The notes under the pieces are model-generated. The model was not told the DNA's origin, searched no databases, and saw only the letters and a program-made list of their open reading frames with translations. A DNA stretch of 64,000 nt, from positions 2,604,001 to 2,668,000 of the forward strand of contig NC_070558.1 of NCBI RefSeq assembly GCF_026914185.1, in the 5' to 3' direction. Source of the stretch: Puccinia triticina. Taxonomy: Eukaryota; Basidiomycota; Pucciniomycetes; Pucciniales; Pucciniaceae. Positions 46,656 through 59,048 of this stretch are shown here, one piece after another. How positions within the stretch are numbered: position 1 is the first letter of the stretch; each line of letters begins with the position of its first letter. A program made the position numbers and the translations under genes.

Positions 46656-46729
46656 ATGAGCAGGACAGATCTATTTAGCTCCAACCAAGACACCGTCTGG
46701 GCAGTCAACCCTGAGACAATCGGAGGCAG
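46656..46729 (+). other. Possible upstream coding exon
   Basis: ATG in the context GAACCGAATGAGC starts MSRTDLFSSNQDTVWAVNPE...GG and runs to a GTAAAT donor. A possible partner exon starts after a polypyrimidine/CAG acceptor near 47097 (LFAPSSSYQPATFQTR) and ends with TAG at 47350. It could instead be an upstream ORF in the leader of the 47.6-kb gene. Not resolved. Confidence 0.2.
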
Positions 46730-47606
46730 GTAAATCGCACAGCTCTTTTTCTTGGGAGGAAAACCATCACCCTTTTCTCTCTTCTGTGTATCGTCTTGAA
46801 GTCCTTGAATGTTCCGGTTGATCCGATAAGCTTAATTTCATTAACCAGCTCTTAGTGGTCACTCTCCAGGTCGTAGCTGTTATCTGACCATCACTCCTAT
46901 CTGTTCGTTCGCCTCCCAAAAACAGAGAGACCTGCTACCCATCAGACCCATCCCACTGTCTCATTCGTAGCCTTGTCTTCTGATTCCAATCACAACATCC
47001 TCAACCGATCTGTCTTTGTCTGTTACATATGTTGGCTCAACAACCAATTCCGTCTTGATCTCGCCTTGCTGACATTGATTCTATCTCCCCCTACCAGCCT
47101 CTTTGCACCAAGCTCATCCTACCAACCAGCTACCTTTCAAACTCGCTGCCCTTCCGCCACCCTCGTTAACCCTATCCTCAGCTCGCCTCTTGGATCACAG
47201 CTGATCAGTCTGGCCGCCCTTCAACCACCACCAACATCAATGAAAGGCTCCTTTGGATCTGCTCTCGGCTTCTTTATCTCCCTTCCAAGAGTATTCCCAG
47301 CCTACTTCTCCGCAGGCCTTCACCCAGTCACATTCTCCCCACGCCTCTAGATCGATATTGTCTTGGGATCGATCTTCGTCTCTCTAAACACCCTCGCAAC
47401 GCTTTTTGCCACTGACTAGCACCAATCATCTTCAAATCTCGGCACATCTCAAAGACGAAGGACCTTATCGTTTATCTCCCTGATTGTTATTCAGGACGCT
47501 ATCTTGCCGCTTCACTTTCGGACCTGGTAAGCTCGCGACCTCCTGCGCTATCGTGAATACTGTGACTTAATCAGACGTTCTTTCGCAGATTTTATAATCC
47601 TTAAAG

Positions 47607-49975
47607 ATGGTGGCCATCAAGAGCTTTGCACAACTCTCTCTTTCACGCCCTTCCTCCCAACCCGCAGCATCCCGAGCCACTAATGACACCCTCCAATCTC
47701 CCACCGAGCATGCTGCCGTCCCCAACTTGGTCCGACGACCGACCTGCAATGAAGACTATTATTTATCGGATGACCAGCTTGTCCTTTCCAAGCACTCAAG
47801 TCGCTCAAAGCCTTACGGCTCCCCCCTTCCTCCAGCTGACGCAAAGTTCAACTCGGCCCATCCCATCAACCTCAAAGTGTCGTGGAACGGTAACAATGAA
47901 AATCCGACATCGGGTCAACCAGTCACGAAAGCATCTACGTTCAGCTCCAACAAACTTACCATACCTTCTAAGGTTCAAGCTTTGGCGTCCTCAACCCCAA
48001 CGGCGTCACTTACCAATGGTCACACCACTCCAGTCGGCCCTCAGCCCACTACGCACAAGCATTTGATCTCGAGCCTACGTACCGTCTCTGGCAAACAGAG
48101 CGCAGCCCTCTCCCGCAATCCGACTCCCCTCAGCTCTGTGCCCCAAAGTCCCCCAACCGTTTGCCCCAGCGGCTTAGTTCCTGCACCTGCCAATCCGATC
48201 GCCTTGCATCAACTTGAAGCCAGCTACGTTAGTAAAGTTGGGACTCGTCTTCGGGACTTGATCGACCAAGTCTTTCCTTCATCTATTGAAAATAGTCCTG
48301 TTTGGAACGGCAGGGGGGCACCGAAACCAAGTGCTGCTGTTGAAGTCGTCGAGGCCTTGAGGCAGTAAGTGTTTTACAGCCAGCTTAACTGTGCTGCTCA
48401 TTTGCTGACCGAATCAACAGTGAGTTGGAAGTTTGTAGTTGTGATTCGTACATTTTTCGCTCGCTCTTTCGGACCGCCGCCATTCCTGCCCTTACGGTTT
48501 TCGCTGGAAGACTCGGCTCTCTTCTCATATTGCCAGCCAGTGACAGCTCTGCCCTGTATGTTCCCAAGTCGATCAAAGATGCGGATCATTCGTTGCCGGT
48601 CGCATTGCGCTATAACATTGAAGTTGTACGGTGCGCCTGGGCAGCATACTCGTTGATCCGTGGGATCTTGAAAACAAATGAATGGGGCCCTGAGGTCAAG
48701 AAAGTGCTGCGCGATGGCTTGGCGCCGTTTTTATCGAAGATGGACGCCATCATTCAGCAATTCATGGGCCCGTACGTCCTAGAGATCAAGAAGCAAGTTA
48801 CCAGCTGCATCTTAAAGTATCAATCAGTGGAATCCAGTACCGTCCCAGCGGCCAAAGGGCATCTCTCTCTCAGCCGTACAATTCCATCGCTCGGCGGTTA
48901 CGGGACTTGGATGACGACTGCCCATCCGCACGAGCCTCTGCGCGAGCTGATCAATTTGTTGGAAGGCGTCCGGAAAGTTTTGATGATCAAATTGGCTTGT
49001 GGAGCTGAAAGTCATCGTTGGATGGTCAGTGTCGCTACCCAGGCGGTATGGAAAGGCATGCTCGTCTTCGCCACTTGCGCATTTCCTCTCCCGACTCCGA
49101 ACTCGCAACACTCTCGTGTATCACCTGCTACCCCGTCCGCCCATCTCATCGACAGCTATTCCTCAGCACTGGGCCTCAGAGGTGCTAGACACATATTGCA
49201 CCCCGTCAAACGTTCGCCATCACCACCATTGAAGTCCGATGTTACCCTGCATCAGGAACTGGTTCAGAACCTCAAGGTGTTTGCAGTGGCGATTAGCGAC
49301 TTTGTGAAGGATATTGCCGGGCTCGATCCCCGTTCCGGCAACAGTCCCTCGAGCTGCACCGGCCAGTGTGAGCTGTGTGCTCAAGGCTTTTCGGTCAACC
49401 CGGGAGATGACGGCGACTTGGTTCGAGAGGCCATGAACGAAGCCTTGGAGGCTCTCTCGGCACTCCAGCTCGTCGCCTCGGCTCTTCTTCTTCCAGACCG
49501 CTTACGCAGCAGCTTGATTGCATGCACAGACGCTTCGACGACCCTGAGCTTGTCCCTGGCTACTCGCAAGGCGGGTGACACTCAGCCCGCTTGTCCGACC
49601 TTAACGCTAGCATTGAAAGAGCTTCCGCCGTTCATCCTGTTGCATCTTATCGGCTCGCGGATCTCCAAGGAAGCTGGCTTCAGACTGCCTCACGAAGTAT
49701 GGGGCATCAGCTGGGCGGATTACCAAGAAGAGTTGAAGGGCTTCGTCGCCGCCGAGCGCTGGCTTCCCGAGGTTGCTCACGAGATGGCCCAAGAGGTCCG
49801 TCGGATCCAGCGCCTTCGCCAGAAAATCCTCGAGACAACCTCCGACGGCCTTTCGCCCACTTCGTCCAAAGGCTCGTCGGACCACTCTACCGGTCAGACC
49901 CCCGATTCCCGCGCTGCTGACGATGTCGAATGGGTCAATCTTTTACTGCTCTCCATTCAAGTCTTGGTTGCCTAA
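47607..49975 (+). CDS. Unrecognised protein, 770 aa
   Basis: Two exons, 47607-48364 and 48421-49975, joined through a 56-bp intron (GTAAGT...CAACAG); 2313 nt open. A stop lies just upstream in frame, so the ATG at 47607 is the first. Residues 1-190 are low-complexity Ser/Pro/Thr-rich, probably disordered. From about residue 205 (SYVSKVGTRLRDLIDQVFPS) the protein is mostly helical, with HELEVCSCDSYIFRSLFRTA, IPALTVFAGRLGSLLIL and a long region ending in PEVAHEMAQEVRRIQRLRQK. A CELC pair occurs near residue 570. No signal peptide and no clear membrane helix pair. The codon usage and the long open frame support a real gene. I do not recognise the family. Confidence 0.8.
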
Positions 49976-49979
49976 GGGG

Positions 49980-51700
49980 ACCTTCTCCCCCTCGCTGACG
50001 CTGCGTGACGTCACCCATGTTGTGGAAAAGAGAAATTTGTATCGAGCCCGTCCATATGTGCCCTATTTTTATCAGCTCTCATTTGCCCTCTCGACCGGCC
50101 CCAACCACCCGATAGATATCGTTCCTCCATCCATCATCCATCATTTTTTTGTGATTTGTGGATTGTCCTTCCGCCCCATCTACATGTTCAATTCAGATCC
50201 TCCCATTCCTCTGGCACACTTCCGCGCCATCATATATTCACATAAAGACCTCCATTTCCATCCATTCACACGTACACATACGTATATATATACAAACTCT
50301 ACAAATTGACCCATATCCAACCATAATTCATCATCCTTATACATTAACTGTCTGGCCCTGTTTTTCGTTTTCTCTCCTTTTTTCCATCTCTCACGTACCT
50401 GATTGTTTTCTAGTCTCCTTCTCACAACGAAATGAAACAATGTCTTCGATATACCATGGTAGTTGCCATGATGAGTGTAGCTACAAAAGCACTTCTCGGT
50501 AACTTGGACAATGGTAATAGCGCCTGCTGAAATGTTTTGAGAGAAATACATTTCTATGTAACACTTGCTTGATGTCTGGTCGGGAAAAGTATGAGAAAAG
50601 GTCTGAATCTGAGAACACGCCGAGCTCCGAACTTCACACAAGTCACTCCCGCCTAGCGACCTCCCAATCGCGCCTCCCCGGCGAGGATTCGGTAAGCTCG
50701 GCCGGGCTCGTTCCCTCCAGCAAGCCGTCAAATCGGAGCAAGAAGTATGGCTTGTGCACCAAACAATCTTCCGTGGCCGGTCACTCCTGGCCTCATATCC
50801 AGCTGAGTGCGAGGCTTCATGAATGGTGCCGGGACCAGATCAAAGCCCCCGACACCCGCCGTACGTCGCACGACGTAAAAATATGAACAAATCAGATCGA
50901 AGTGGAGAAGGAACTCATCGGAACCCCAATTGCTGTCTTCCGTATGCAAATTATACTGACACTGATGGCAAGCATTCTTATTGTCAAAATATCCACGCTC
51001 ATTTCTCTCTCAGCATTCCTAACCACCTAATTATCACCCAATAGCTTGGTTACCCTCGAGCTCACTAGACACTAGAGCATGTGTCTAATGTGTGAGCGTT
51101 TGCTCTTGTGAAATCGGCACCACCGTAAACCACCACAATCAACAATCACGTGGGTTATCGCCGTTGGGTTATTAATTTAACCCAGGTTGGGGTGCAGAGG
51201 CATACCGCGGGGTTTTTCCGAGGCTTTCGCCGACAATTGGCCAGGAACCAAGCCTGGTCAATAATTGCGTTTTTTCTCTCGATCTCTCCCTCTCCCTTTC
51301 GTCTTCGCTCAGGAGTCTTTCGAGTAAACAACAGGCACGGCCTTTGATTAAAAATTTATGTAAACATTTTTTCCCCCGAAAGGTAACCTTCTCTCAAGAG
51401 AAAAAAGAAATCAGACAGGGGGTTTTTCAAGACAACTTGTTAGGTGGATAGTTTGGTCATAACAAGGAAAAATCGAGACACATTTTTACGGTCTGAGTGG
51501 ATCTTTGAAATTCAGCAATAGATAGTCCAAGGATCAATATAATACATGCTGGCCGAGTCATTCTGAGTGGGTAGGATAGAGATCAATAGAAAAAGAGAAA
51601 AAAGAGCCACCCAGGTTCACACTTGATATAAATGAAAGTTGAGGAGAGAGCCACAAGTTCTTCAACATTGGAGCCGGGTTTTCTGCGGTGGCCTGCAAAA
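49980..51700. other. 3' flank; no gene supported
   Basis: Holds the 3' UTR of the preceding gene and AT-rich sequence. A 105-codon plus frame at 50569-50886 (Ser/Arg-rich) and a 183-codon minus frame at 50180-50731 overlap; neither shows a domain. Confidence 0.4.
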
Positions 51701-51711
51701 TGACTGTTCGA

Positions 51712-52538
51712 CTACTTGTGCGAATCTTCGTCTGGTTCTTCCTTGTGAGGTGGTTTCTTGTGACCGTATCCGGGCTCCTTCGGCTTCTGAGGTGGAGGCG
51801 AGGGTGGGGGCTTCGGAGCGCCGTACTTGGGATCCTTAGGTTTGTGAGGTGGCGGTGGTGGAGGCTTGTCGTGGGGTGGCGGGGGTGGCGGGGGCTTGTG
51901 CGGTGGGGGTGGTGGGGGTTTCTGGTGTGGTGGGGGCTTGTGGTGGGGTGGCGGGGGTGGTGGGGGCTTATGCGGTGGGGGCGGGGGTTTATGCGGTGGG
52001 GGCGGGGGCTTATGATGCGGTGGCGGGGGCGGAGGTTTATGCGGTGGGGGCGGTGGGGGCTTATGGTGGGGCGGGGGTGGGGGTGGGGGCTTGTCATGAG
52101 GTGGTGGGGGCTTTGGATTGCCATACTTGGGCGGCTCGGGCTTTTCCTTGTGGGGGGGAGGCTTCGGCGCACTATACTTGGGGTCTTTTGCGGAATAATC
52201 CTTGGCATCGTCCTTCTGATAATCCCTGGGCGACAGTTGGATAGCTCGTCTGGAGTTTTGGGGCGATGTCGTCCTAAAAATAGTAGAAATCAAGTTGACT
52301 TTTCAATGGTGGCTGTTCTAGACCGCGAAATAAATCATGCTCTGCGAAGGAATCTGAGGTACTCACACTGCGCGCTCATGGAGCCCATAGGTTTCGAGAA
52401 CTACAGAGATCCAATTGGAAGAACAGGAAAACAAATGCTGTCAGAAGTCTTGCAGAATGGTCAACTGTCACAGAGCAGTGAAGATCAAAGAAACTCACTC
52501 AGCACACAAGCCAAGATCAAGTATTTTAGTTTCAACAT
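51712..52538 (-). CDS. Secreted His/Pro-rich protein, 211 aa
   Basis: Three exons: 52538-52499, 52400-52367, 52273-51712 (636 nt open). The first exon and the second together code a signal peptide (MLKLKYLILACVL then ILETYGLHERA). The mature part starts QNSRRAIQLSPRDYQ and is followed by more than a hundred residues of KPPPPPPH and HHKPPPP repeats, framed by KDPKYSAPKPPP and KDPKYGAPKPPP. The end is KKPPHKEEPDEDSHK. No cysteine in the mature part. Such a chain would be an extended polyproline rod with many His, able to bind metal ions in principle. It may be a cell-wall or haustorial-matrix protein (inference). The 34-nt second exon is the weakest point; a donor 2 nt upstream is possible but breaks the frame. 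Confidence 0.72.
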
Positions 52539-52544
52539 TTTGTT

Positions 52545-53615
52545 TTTCGGGTTCGGTCGAGAAGGACGCGAAGAAAGCTTTAAGAGCAGGCTGGCCAACT
52601 GTTGGAAGGCTGTAGGCAGTTGTGGGTGGAATGTGCCTGGAGAACGGTATCTGGCACAGAAGAGCTGGTCTTTAAATATCTGCAAGAACAGCAGAGCCAC
52701 CCCCAGGTATCCACGATGAAAGCCCTTGGGGCAGCCCTCTTGGATCCTCCAAGACCTGGGCGTGTGTGCACAGCGGTGCAAACTTGAGAGACCGATTGCG
52801 TGATCCCAAGGGGTGTCGGGGGACCATATCCGACTCTCTGACCAAACACTCATTCACCCAACAGCAGCTGGCCGACATGTTTATCGGGCGAACGGATGTT
52901 CACAAATTTGTAATGTCAAGCCGACAGACACGATTAAAATTTACAATCAAGGCCAATTCGTTCTCAAAGCGCTCGAGCAGCGGTGCTATGAATGCACACA
53001 CCTGACTTGGTAGAAAAAGGTAAAGCGTTTAATTAGTCATCAATTTCTGACTCTCGCTATTTCGAATCCTGACTGATTGCGCCTGTGTCACGCTTTGTAC
53101 ACATCAGATGCCCAATCCTGCCCAAATTACTTGTAAATTTCTGCGTCATCCTATAGTCGATATATAAAACACCTTGAATTGAGCCACTCTCCGATTGATC
53201 AAGACCAGCTATGTATCTATATATGTATTAGTTGCCTGAGACTTGATTGTCTCCCAAGCGACTTCGCTTAAATATTTGCATCCAATCTTTATAGCCTGTT
53301 CTTCTACAAGCAGACTCACGGAGTACAAAATCTGAGCAAACAAAGCTATAAACGAAGTTAAATGGGGAGAGCTGATGAATGCTGTATGTACTGGGGTTAT
53401 TGTAAAAACAAAAGGATCTGCTTACACCAGATAACTGCGCGGCAGAGAGGCGCAGCCGCTGGGCTTCCCGACTCTCGGCTATCGGCCCAACACGAAAAGA
53501 AACGCGATCTAACGCGATCCGTGGGCGAGTTCACAACTGGGGATCCCAATTTCGAATACTGAAAATGAAGAGTAGGGAGGCTTGGGGGCACTTAATGCGC
53601 GACAAAGGGGAGTGC
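52545..53615. other. Upstream flank; no gene supported
   Basis: Contains the promoter side of the His/Pro-rich gene. Short overlapping open frames on both strands (52485-52853 and others) lack motifs. Confidence 0.4.
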
Positions 53616-53693
53616 AACTAAAGCAGCAAGAAGCTGTGAGTGGGATGACACTGAAGCGACGACACGAGCGAGGTGGGAGCACACCTAACTTGA

Positions 53694-54417
53694 CACAAGT
53701 CCCCCCTGGTGGGAGGCTCGCTGTGGCTGGCCGCGAAGCGGCGAGCTTAACAAAGCCTCTCCAAGGAGGCGCGAAGCGTCTGCGAAGGAGAGGCTTACCT
53801 CTAAAGTCACACCACTGGCCCTACAGACTCGAGAATTTCTGGCATAAAAACACATATTTTCTTTTCAAAATGTTTTTAAAAATGTAGTTTTTAGTTTGAA
53901 AAAAATCTGAGGAGACAGACTTGTAGCCTGCAATCTCAGCTTCAATTTCAGAGTTTTTTACCTAGCTGACACACATAATTACTAGCCCACTCCACCTACT
54001 GTGAAGTGGTTCTGGAGAGGTGATCCAGCGGTTTTTGAGCGCAAAATTTGAAATTCCCTGAGCCCGCGCAGGCTCGAAGGGGGGGATTGGGTACAGAAAT
54101 CCACCATGTAACAACATTTACAGGACATTTCTTACAAGGGGGGATGGATATGGGGGAGTTTGAAGTGGGGGAAAATAAGCTAAGAAGCTGGTGATTGTAA
54201 TGGTGCCAAAGGCAAGGAGAGATTCGGAAGTCTAGAGGGTGATATTGGGGAAAATGGGGGAGCGTAGGGTCCTCCCTGCCATTTGTCTCGATCCTGTAGG
54301 GCCAGACATGCGACTTTAGAGGCAATTCCCTCCTTCAGAGGTCGCTACGCTCCCCCGAGGAGGGTACGCTTGTGTTAAGTTCGGCGAAGCGGCCCCTCCT
54401 GCAGGGAGGGACTTGTG
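53694..54417. mobile_element. 724-bp TIR element
   Basis: CACAAGTCCCCCCTGGTGGG at the left and GCAGGGAGGGACTTGTG at the right. The inverted match is patchy over about 150 bp: GGCCGCGAAGCGGCGAGCTT against AAGTTCGGCGAAGCGGCC, and TACCTCTAAAGTC against GACTTTAGAGGCA. No target duplication identified; non-coding. Confidence 0.65.
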
Positions 54418-55084
54418 CACAAAGTCAAAATTTTGGCTGAGAAAGAAATCACCAATGGCTGGAGGAAAAATACTTAGCATCACCCAGCCTCCCCCTCAGC
54501 TCCTATGGACCTGCCCCAGAGCCAAATTACACTTCTCAATCTCAGCTTTCAAATGGCGCTGGTCTCATCTCCCCAATCCTTATCATTTTTGCTGTACTAA
54601 TGTTTTAAAAATAAAAAAAACACAAAGGAATGTAAACCAAGGAATTACAACCATCATGCCTTGTGGATATTGGATTCACAAGCCTGCAGATATCTGCAGA
54701 TCCTACACCTGTAGCCACCCAATTGTTGCAGATAGGATATTCAATTGTGCATATTATCAGAAAATCCAAAATTGGATCTTCAGTGCAATGGAATATCCTC
54801 CAGGATTCCTTTGACCTCCAAAACGGATTCCTTCAATCAGTTTTGGAGTTTATGCCTCATAAACTTGGGGGAGGGTGCCCATCAGTACTGCCAAGAAAAC
54901 TGTCTATTCAGTTTTTCTTGTACATATTTTGGTGAATTTTAAATTGTGTTTTTGTGTTTTTAGGATTGAAAATCCTTCCTTTGTCTGCCAGCCTGCAGAC
55001 ATTATTTATAAGCGTCTCCTACGGAGAGTCCTCCGGGCGGGGTCCCCCGGACCCTCCGTTTGAGAGGCTTAGTTAAGCTAGGGA

Positions 55085-55460
55085 GCACACCTAAAGCAGC
55101 AAGAAGCTGTGAGTGGGATGACACTGAAGCGACAACATGAGCGAGGTGGGAGCACACCTAGAACCAAGTGAGGATGATGTTTGAATGAGTTTGATGCTGA
55201 ATACAATGAAGTGAAAAGATTGAAAACAACAACCGATATACTGACCTAAAGCAGCAAGAAGCTGTGAGTGGGATGACACTGAAGCGACAACACAAGCGAG
55301 GTGGGAGCACACCTAAGACAAGAACAAGGATGAGGTGAGAACATGAGAACAAAGGTGATGAGACAAGATCATACCTAGAACCGAGTGAGGATGATGTTTG
55401 AATGAGTTTGATGATGAATACAATGAAGTGAAAAGAGTGAAAACAACTACAAGCTAGGTA
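55085..55460. repeat. Interspersed ~70-bp repeats
   Basis: AAAGCAGCAAGAAGCTGTGA...GGATGACACTGAAGCGAC...GAGCGAGGTGGGAGCACACC occurs at 53617, 55093 and 55250. A second unit, GAGGATGATGTTTGAATGAG, occurs at about 55169 and 55387. Confidence 0.75.
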
Positions 55461-55779
55461 GACGGAAACACTACAGTAACACTTAGGGTTGATGAGTATC
55501 ATCATCTGAGTTCAAACCTAATTGGTCTAAGTCCGCAGCACGGCGCATGAGAGTATGCTCGTCTCTATATGCCTCAATAGCACTACCACTGGCAAGGAGG
55601 AGTGTGTAAATAGAAAGCAACCCAAGCTGTGGTTTGGCCAGCAAGACGGGCCCAAACACTTGAAATTTGGATACATACCAACATATCATTGGAAAACGTA
55701 CGGGCATTACTGACATCGCTGTATCATGAGACCCAAAACTCTGGTGGAAGCGGGAGTTTCAAGTTTTCATACATGCTAA

Positions 55780-56654
55780 CACCAGGAAAATAAAATAGTC
55801 AGTTGATGACAAGTGACATCACACCAGCTCCAGCCAGCTACCCACCATCTATCCAATATCTATCCACTATCTACCCCAATCTCCCACCCATCTCCTCAAC
55901 TTCCAAAATTTGCCAAGGAGGTCCTGTTCAGTTTTTGATGAGCCTAACTGATACTCAGTTCTGTCCAGCTGATACTCAGCTTTGGTACCCAGCTCATAAT
56001 CAGCTTTTTTGCCGCTCATAATTACTCAGCTTTTTTGCGCAGGTCACTCTCAGAATTGGAATAAAGCCTTTTGACCAGTCATTTCCCAGGTGATGCTCAG
56101 CTTTGTACTATTCCTGGTGCAGCTGATGCTCAGCTTTGTAAGAGTCTTTGCTCAGCCTTTTCCTAGTCCTGTCCCAGCTGACACTGGGCTTTGACCCAGT
56201 CCTGGGCCAGCTGGCCAGCTGATGCTCAGCTTGCTGAGTATCAGCTGAGCTAGGCCAGGTAAAAAGATGGGAATCAGCTTGGACAGGATCAGAGCTGAAA
56301 ATAAGCTAGGCTAGGGCCAAAGATGAGCATCAGCTGAGCCACGGCCAAGGCTGAGCATCAGCTGTGCCAGGGCCAAAGATGATCATCAGGTGGCCAGTTC
56401 CAAAGCTGAGCATCAGCTGGGCCAGGGGAAAAACTGAGTATCAGCTGAGCCAGGGTAAAAGCTGAGAATCAGCTGGGCCAGGGTCAAAGCTGAGCATCAT
56501 CTGGTTTTTTCACATTGAGTGCTTTGATCCTGACACCTATCATTTGAGCCCTAGATGTGTTGGTGCAGAGGAGCAGCATTGGAGCAGTGTTGGAGCTGGA
56601 AACAAAGCTGTGTCATGTCACTTGCCATCAAGTGACTACTTTTTTTTCCTGGTG
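55780..56654. mobile_element. Foldback CACTA-like element with CAGCTGATGCTCAGC repeats
   Basis: About 40-bp TIR: CACCAGGAAAATAAAATAGT at the left and, as complement, CACCAGGAAAAAAAAGTAGT at the right, continuing to CAAGTGACAT. TAA duplicated (55777-55779, 56655-56657). The left half has CAGCTGATGCTCAGCTTTG-like repeats; the right half has them inverted (AAAGCTGAGCATCAGCTG). The centre is near 56.22 kb. No coding region. Confidence 0.8.
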
Positions 56655-56834
56655 TAACTGTGGAAAGATATGAAGACGATGCGGTGGAAGCGGCCAGGGA
56701 GATATTGGGCCCTGAGTTTTTCAAATCCTATCAGGCAAACCAAACCCAGATTGGAGAAAATAGTGCTGGTCCTAACTTTGAAAGCACCTCAACCAGCGAG
56801 TTGAGCGGAGTTGAGCCCATGTTTATTTGGTTTT

Positions 56835-57000
56835 TGTTTCCAGGAAATGCCAAAAAGATACCAACCACATCAGGATCATCTTGGGACAAAAAATCAATTT
56901 GGATACCTATCCGCTGAATTACATCAGGAGCATTTTGCAAAAAAATGTCTGGATACGTGTGACATATGTCGGCTTGGTAGGGGCTCTCCGGGGACTTCAC
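56835..57000. repeat. Fragment of AGGACCCCGG-family element
   Basis: ATACCAACCACATCAGGATC...GCATTTTGCAAAAAAATGTC...GGCTTGGTAGGGGCTCTCCG matches the right two thirds of 17763-18143. Confidence 0.75.
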
Positions 57001-57269
57001 TCCCAGTATTAACGCTGAAACAAATACAATAAATGGAGTGTATCTGGTAAACATTTTTCATTGAAGATGCAGAACTACATGCCCTATTTGCCATACTAGA
57101 GTTCAGAGGCAGCTGCGCCGCCTAAATTTTCATGTTATCAATTAATTTCCACTGACTCTAAATTATTATACAAGTATCTCATTTCAGTTCACATAATAGT
57201 ACAAGAAAATTGCAAAAATGCGGATTTCTTGACAACACTTACAGCCCTATCATTTTGACCCTCTGAAAG

Positions 57270-57830
57270 TTGTACTACTAACAGATTCCCCACATCACGT
57301 TCACAAGATAAGCCAACATACAATTGGCCATGGCCAAACACCTAATTATGTAGGACCAATGGCAAATGCCACTTGTCTCATGCTTTGCCCTTGACATTTA
57401 TTAATAGTCATGGCAAAAGCTAGAGCAACAGGAAATTGATACCAGTAGAAAGAAATTTTAACATATGAATCCCCCTTGTGAAAAAGGGTTATTTGTGAGA
57501 TTGTGACTTACTTTCCTTGTAGAGGTCCGGTCAAAATCCTAGCTTCAAGAGCATTTGGCCGAACCTTTAGAAGCAGTAATCTTGTGCTATTACATAGGCC
57601 TTTGTCAATGCTTAGATTCCGCAATAAAAAAATTTGACATCCTGGTTTGAGTTTGAGGAGGTGGTCCGGAAACCCGTGGAAGTTGATTCTGGCGAAGCCT
57701 TCTGGGTTTAAAGTTTCCATAAAATCTTCATTTGGCCTGTCAACAGAGGTTGATAGCATTTCATCCCCATGGAGAGTGTTAAGCATTTGCCTATTGATGA
57801 AATTTGAGTCCTTGTTTAATGGTGTCAAGA
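57270..57830 (-). pseudogene. Helitron PIF1-like helicase remnant
   Basis: Reads from 57828 down: LNTLHGDEMLSTSVD, FPDHLLKLKPGCQIFLLRNL, then GLCNSTRLLLLKVRPNALEARILTG. A further block near 57450-57390 gives QFPVALAFAMTINKCQGQSM. These match the C-terminal helicase region of Helitron Rep/Hel proteins (the LK.G..IMLLRNL and FAMTINKSQGQ motifs). Frameshifts and stops separate the blocks and upstream motifs are missing. The 58182-57895 minus frame may be part of the same element but is not recognisable. Confidence 0.8.
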
Positions 57831-58182
57831 TACATCACTCTTCTGGATAATTTGTGTATGCTCCAACATCTAGTCTTGTCTTTGAATTGATATCTCAAAA
57901 GCACCAATACATTCTCCTGATTGTGCAATCAACCAGTAGCGCGTACAACTCCAGCTTCACTCCAGGTAGTGCTATTGGCCCTATATTGCTATCTTGGCAT
58001 AAGCCCCCTAGCCCCAAGCAAACATTTTCCTTGAATGAATAGGTACCTTCTTCCCTATAGCTTCTACCAGGCCAGAATACATTTGAGCTTTGATTACTGC
58101 TTGATTTTGTTTGAACCAGTTCAGTCACTTTTGAAAATATTGCCAGCCATCCTGTACAGTTTTGCGTAAGGGTTGTGAGCAT

Positions 58183-59048
58183 TGTGGTGATTTATATAGG
58201 CGAGCGCGGTAGAATGTCCACGTGGGGATAGCGCGGGCGGGGAATGCACAAAGCCGCTCAGGCAGAGTGCATTCCGGTGACATAAGCACTGAGGATGAGG
58301 TCAGGAAAGCACGCTAGGAAAAGCTTACGGAAAGTCACGCGCGGACTGGAATGCACGGATTGCGGATTTCGGATTGGGTGTTCAGATTGGAGCGGAAAAG
58401 ACAGGGCTGGACTGCGGCGGGACTACACACGTGGACTGGTAGCAGCGGCGCGTCAGCGGGTGAGCCATGACAGCCGGAGCGGGTTCCACCAGCGGGTGGA
58501 ACCGGGGTGAAGGTGGTGGCGAGAGAACGACTGACGGGGGCTAGACAGAGGACGGTGGGAGGACAAGCGTTGGAGAGGAGCGGAGTCTGGGAGAGTGACA
58601 AGCGGGATAGCAGGCGGAGCTGGAGGACTAGTGCGGGAAAGTGTCAGGCGTGCGGGATCGGGTGGGAACGGTGACAAGCGTGGAGGGAAGGATGGGGGGT
58701 GGCTGAGGGTTTTCTCTTTTTCCTTTCTTTATCCTATTATCCTATCATCTTACGGATTACTCATCATTGTACTTACAACTACAGAGGTACTAGAGTTATT
58801 AGGAGATTATCTGTGTTCTTATTCTTATTCGAGAGATACTTGCGGATTTTGTGCTTACAAAGTGCGGAGCTTTATTCACTTGCGGATTATTACGCTATAG
58901 ATCAGGCTCAGTAGAGGAGCGCTGAAGGCTAGCGGAAATTAGCAGTGCAGAGCCAAGTTACCAACAATCACACAGCCAGGACATCAATATTCTTGAAGGA
59001 GGCGGTTAGCGGAAATTCTTCACCAACTAACCAGCTTTCATTCTCACA
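58183..59048 (+). mobile_element. Solo LTR, family A copy 2
   Basis: Starts TGTGGTGATTTATATAGG and ends TTTCATTCTCACA. GCAT duplicated (58179-58182, 59049-59052; AGCAT if the last A is counted). Matches 6318-7144 along its length. GC-richer than copy 1, whose differences are largely C-to-T and G-to-A. Confidence 0.8.

Noticed and set aside
50180..50886. Overlapping 183- and 105-codon frames
   Set aside because: Opposite strands, no motif, no splice evidence; probably 3' flank.
51688..52719. 343-codon plus-strand frame rich in Gly, Trp, Arg and Val
   Set aside because: Antisense shadow of the His/Pro repeats (CCNCCN read in reverse). The minus frame has a signal peptide and splice sites.
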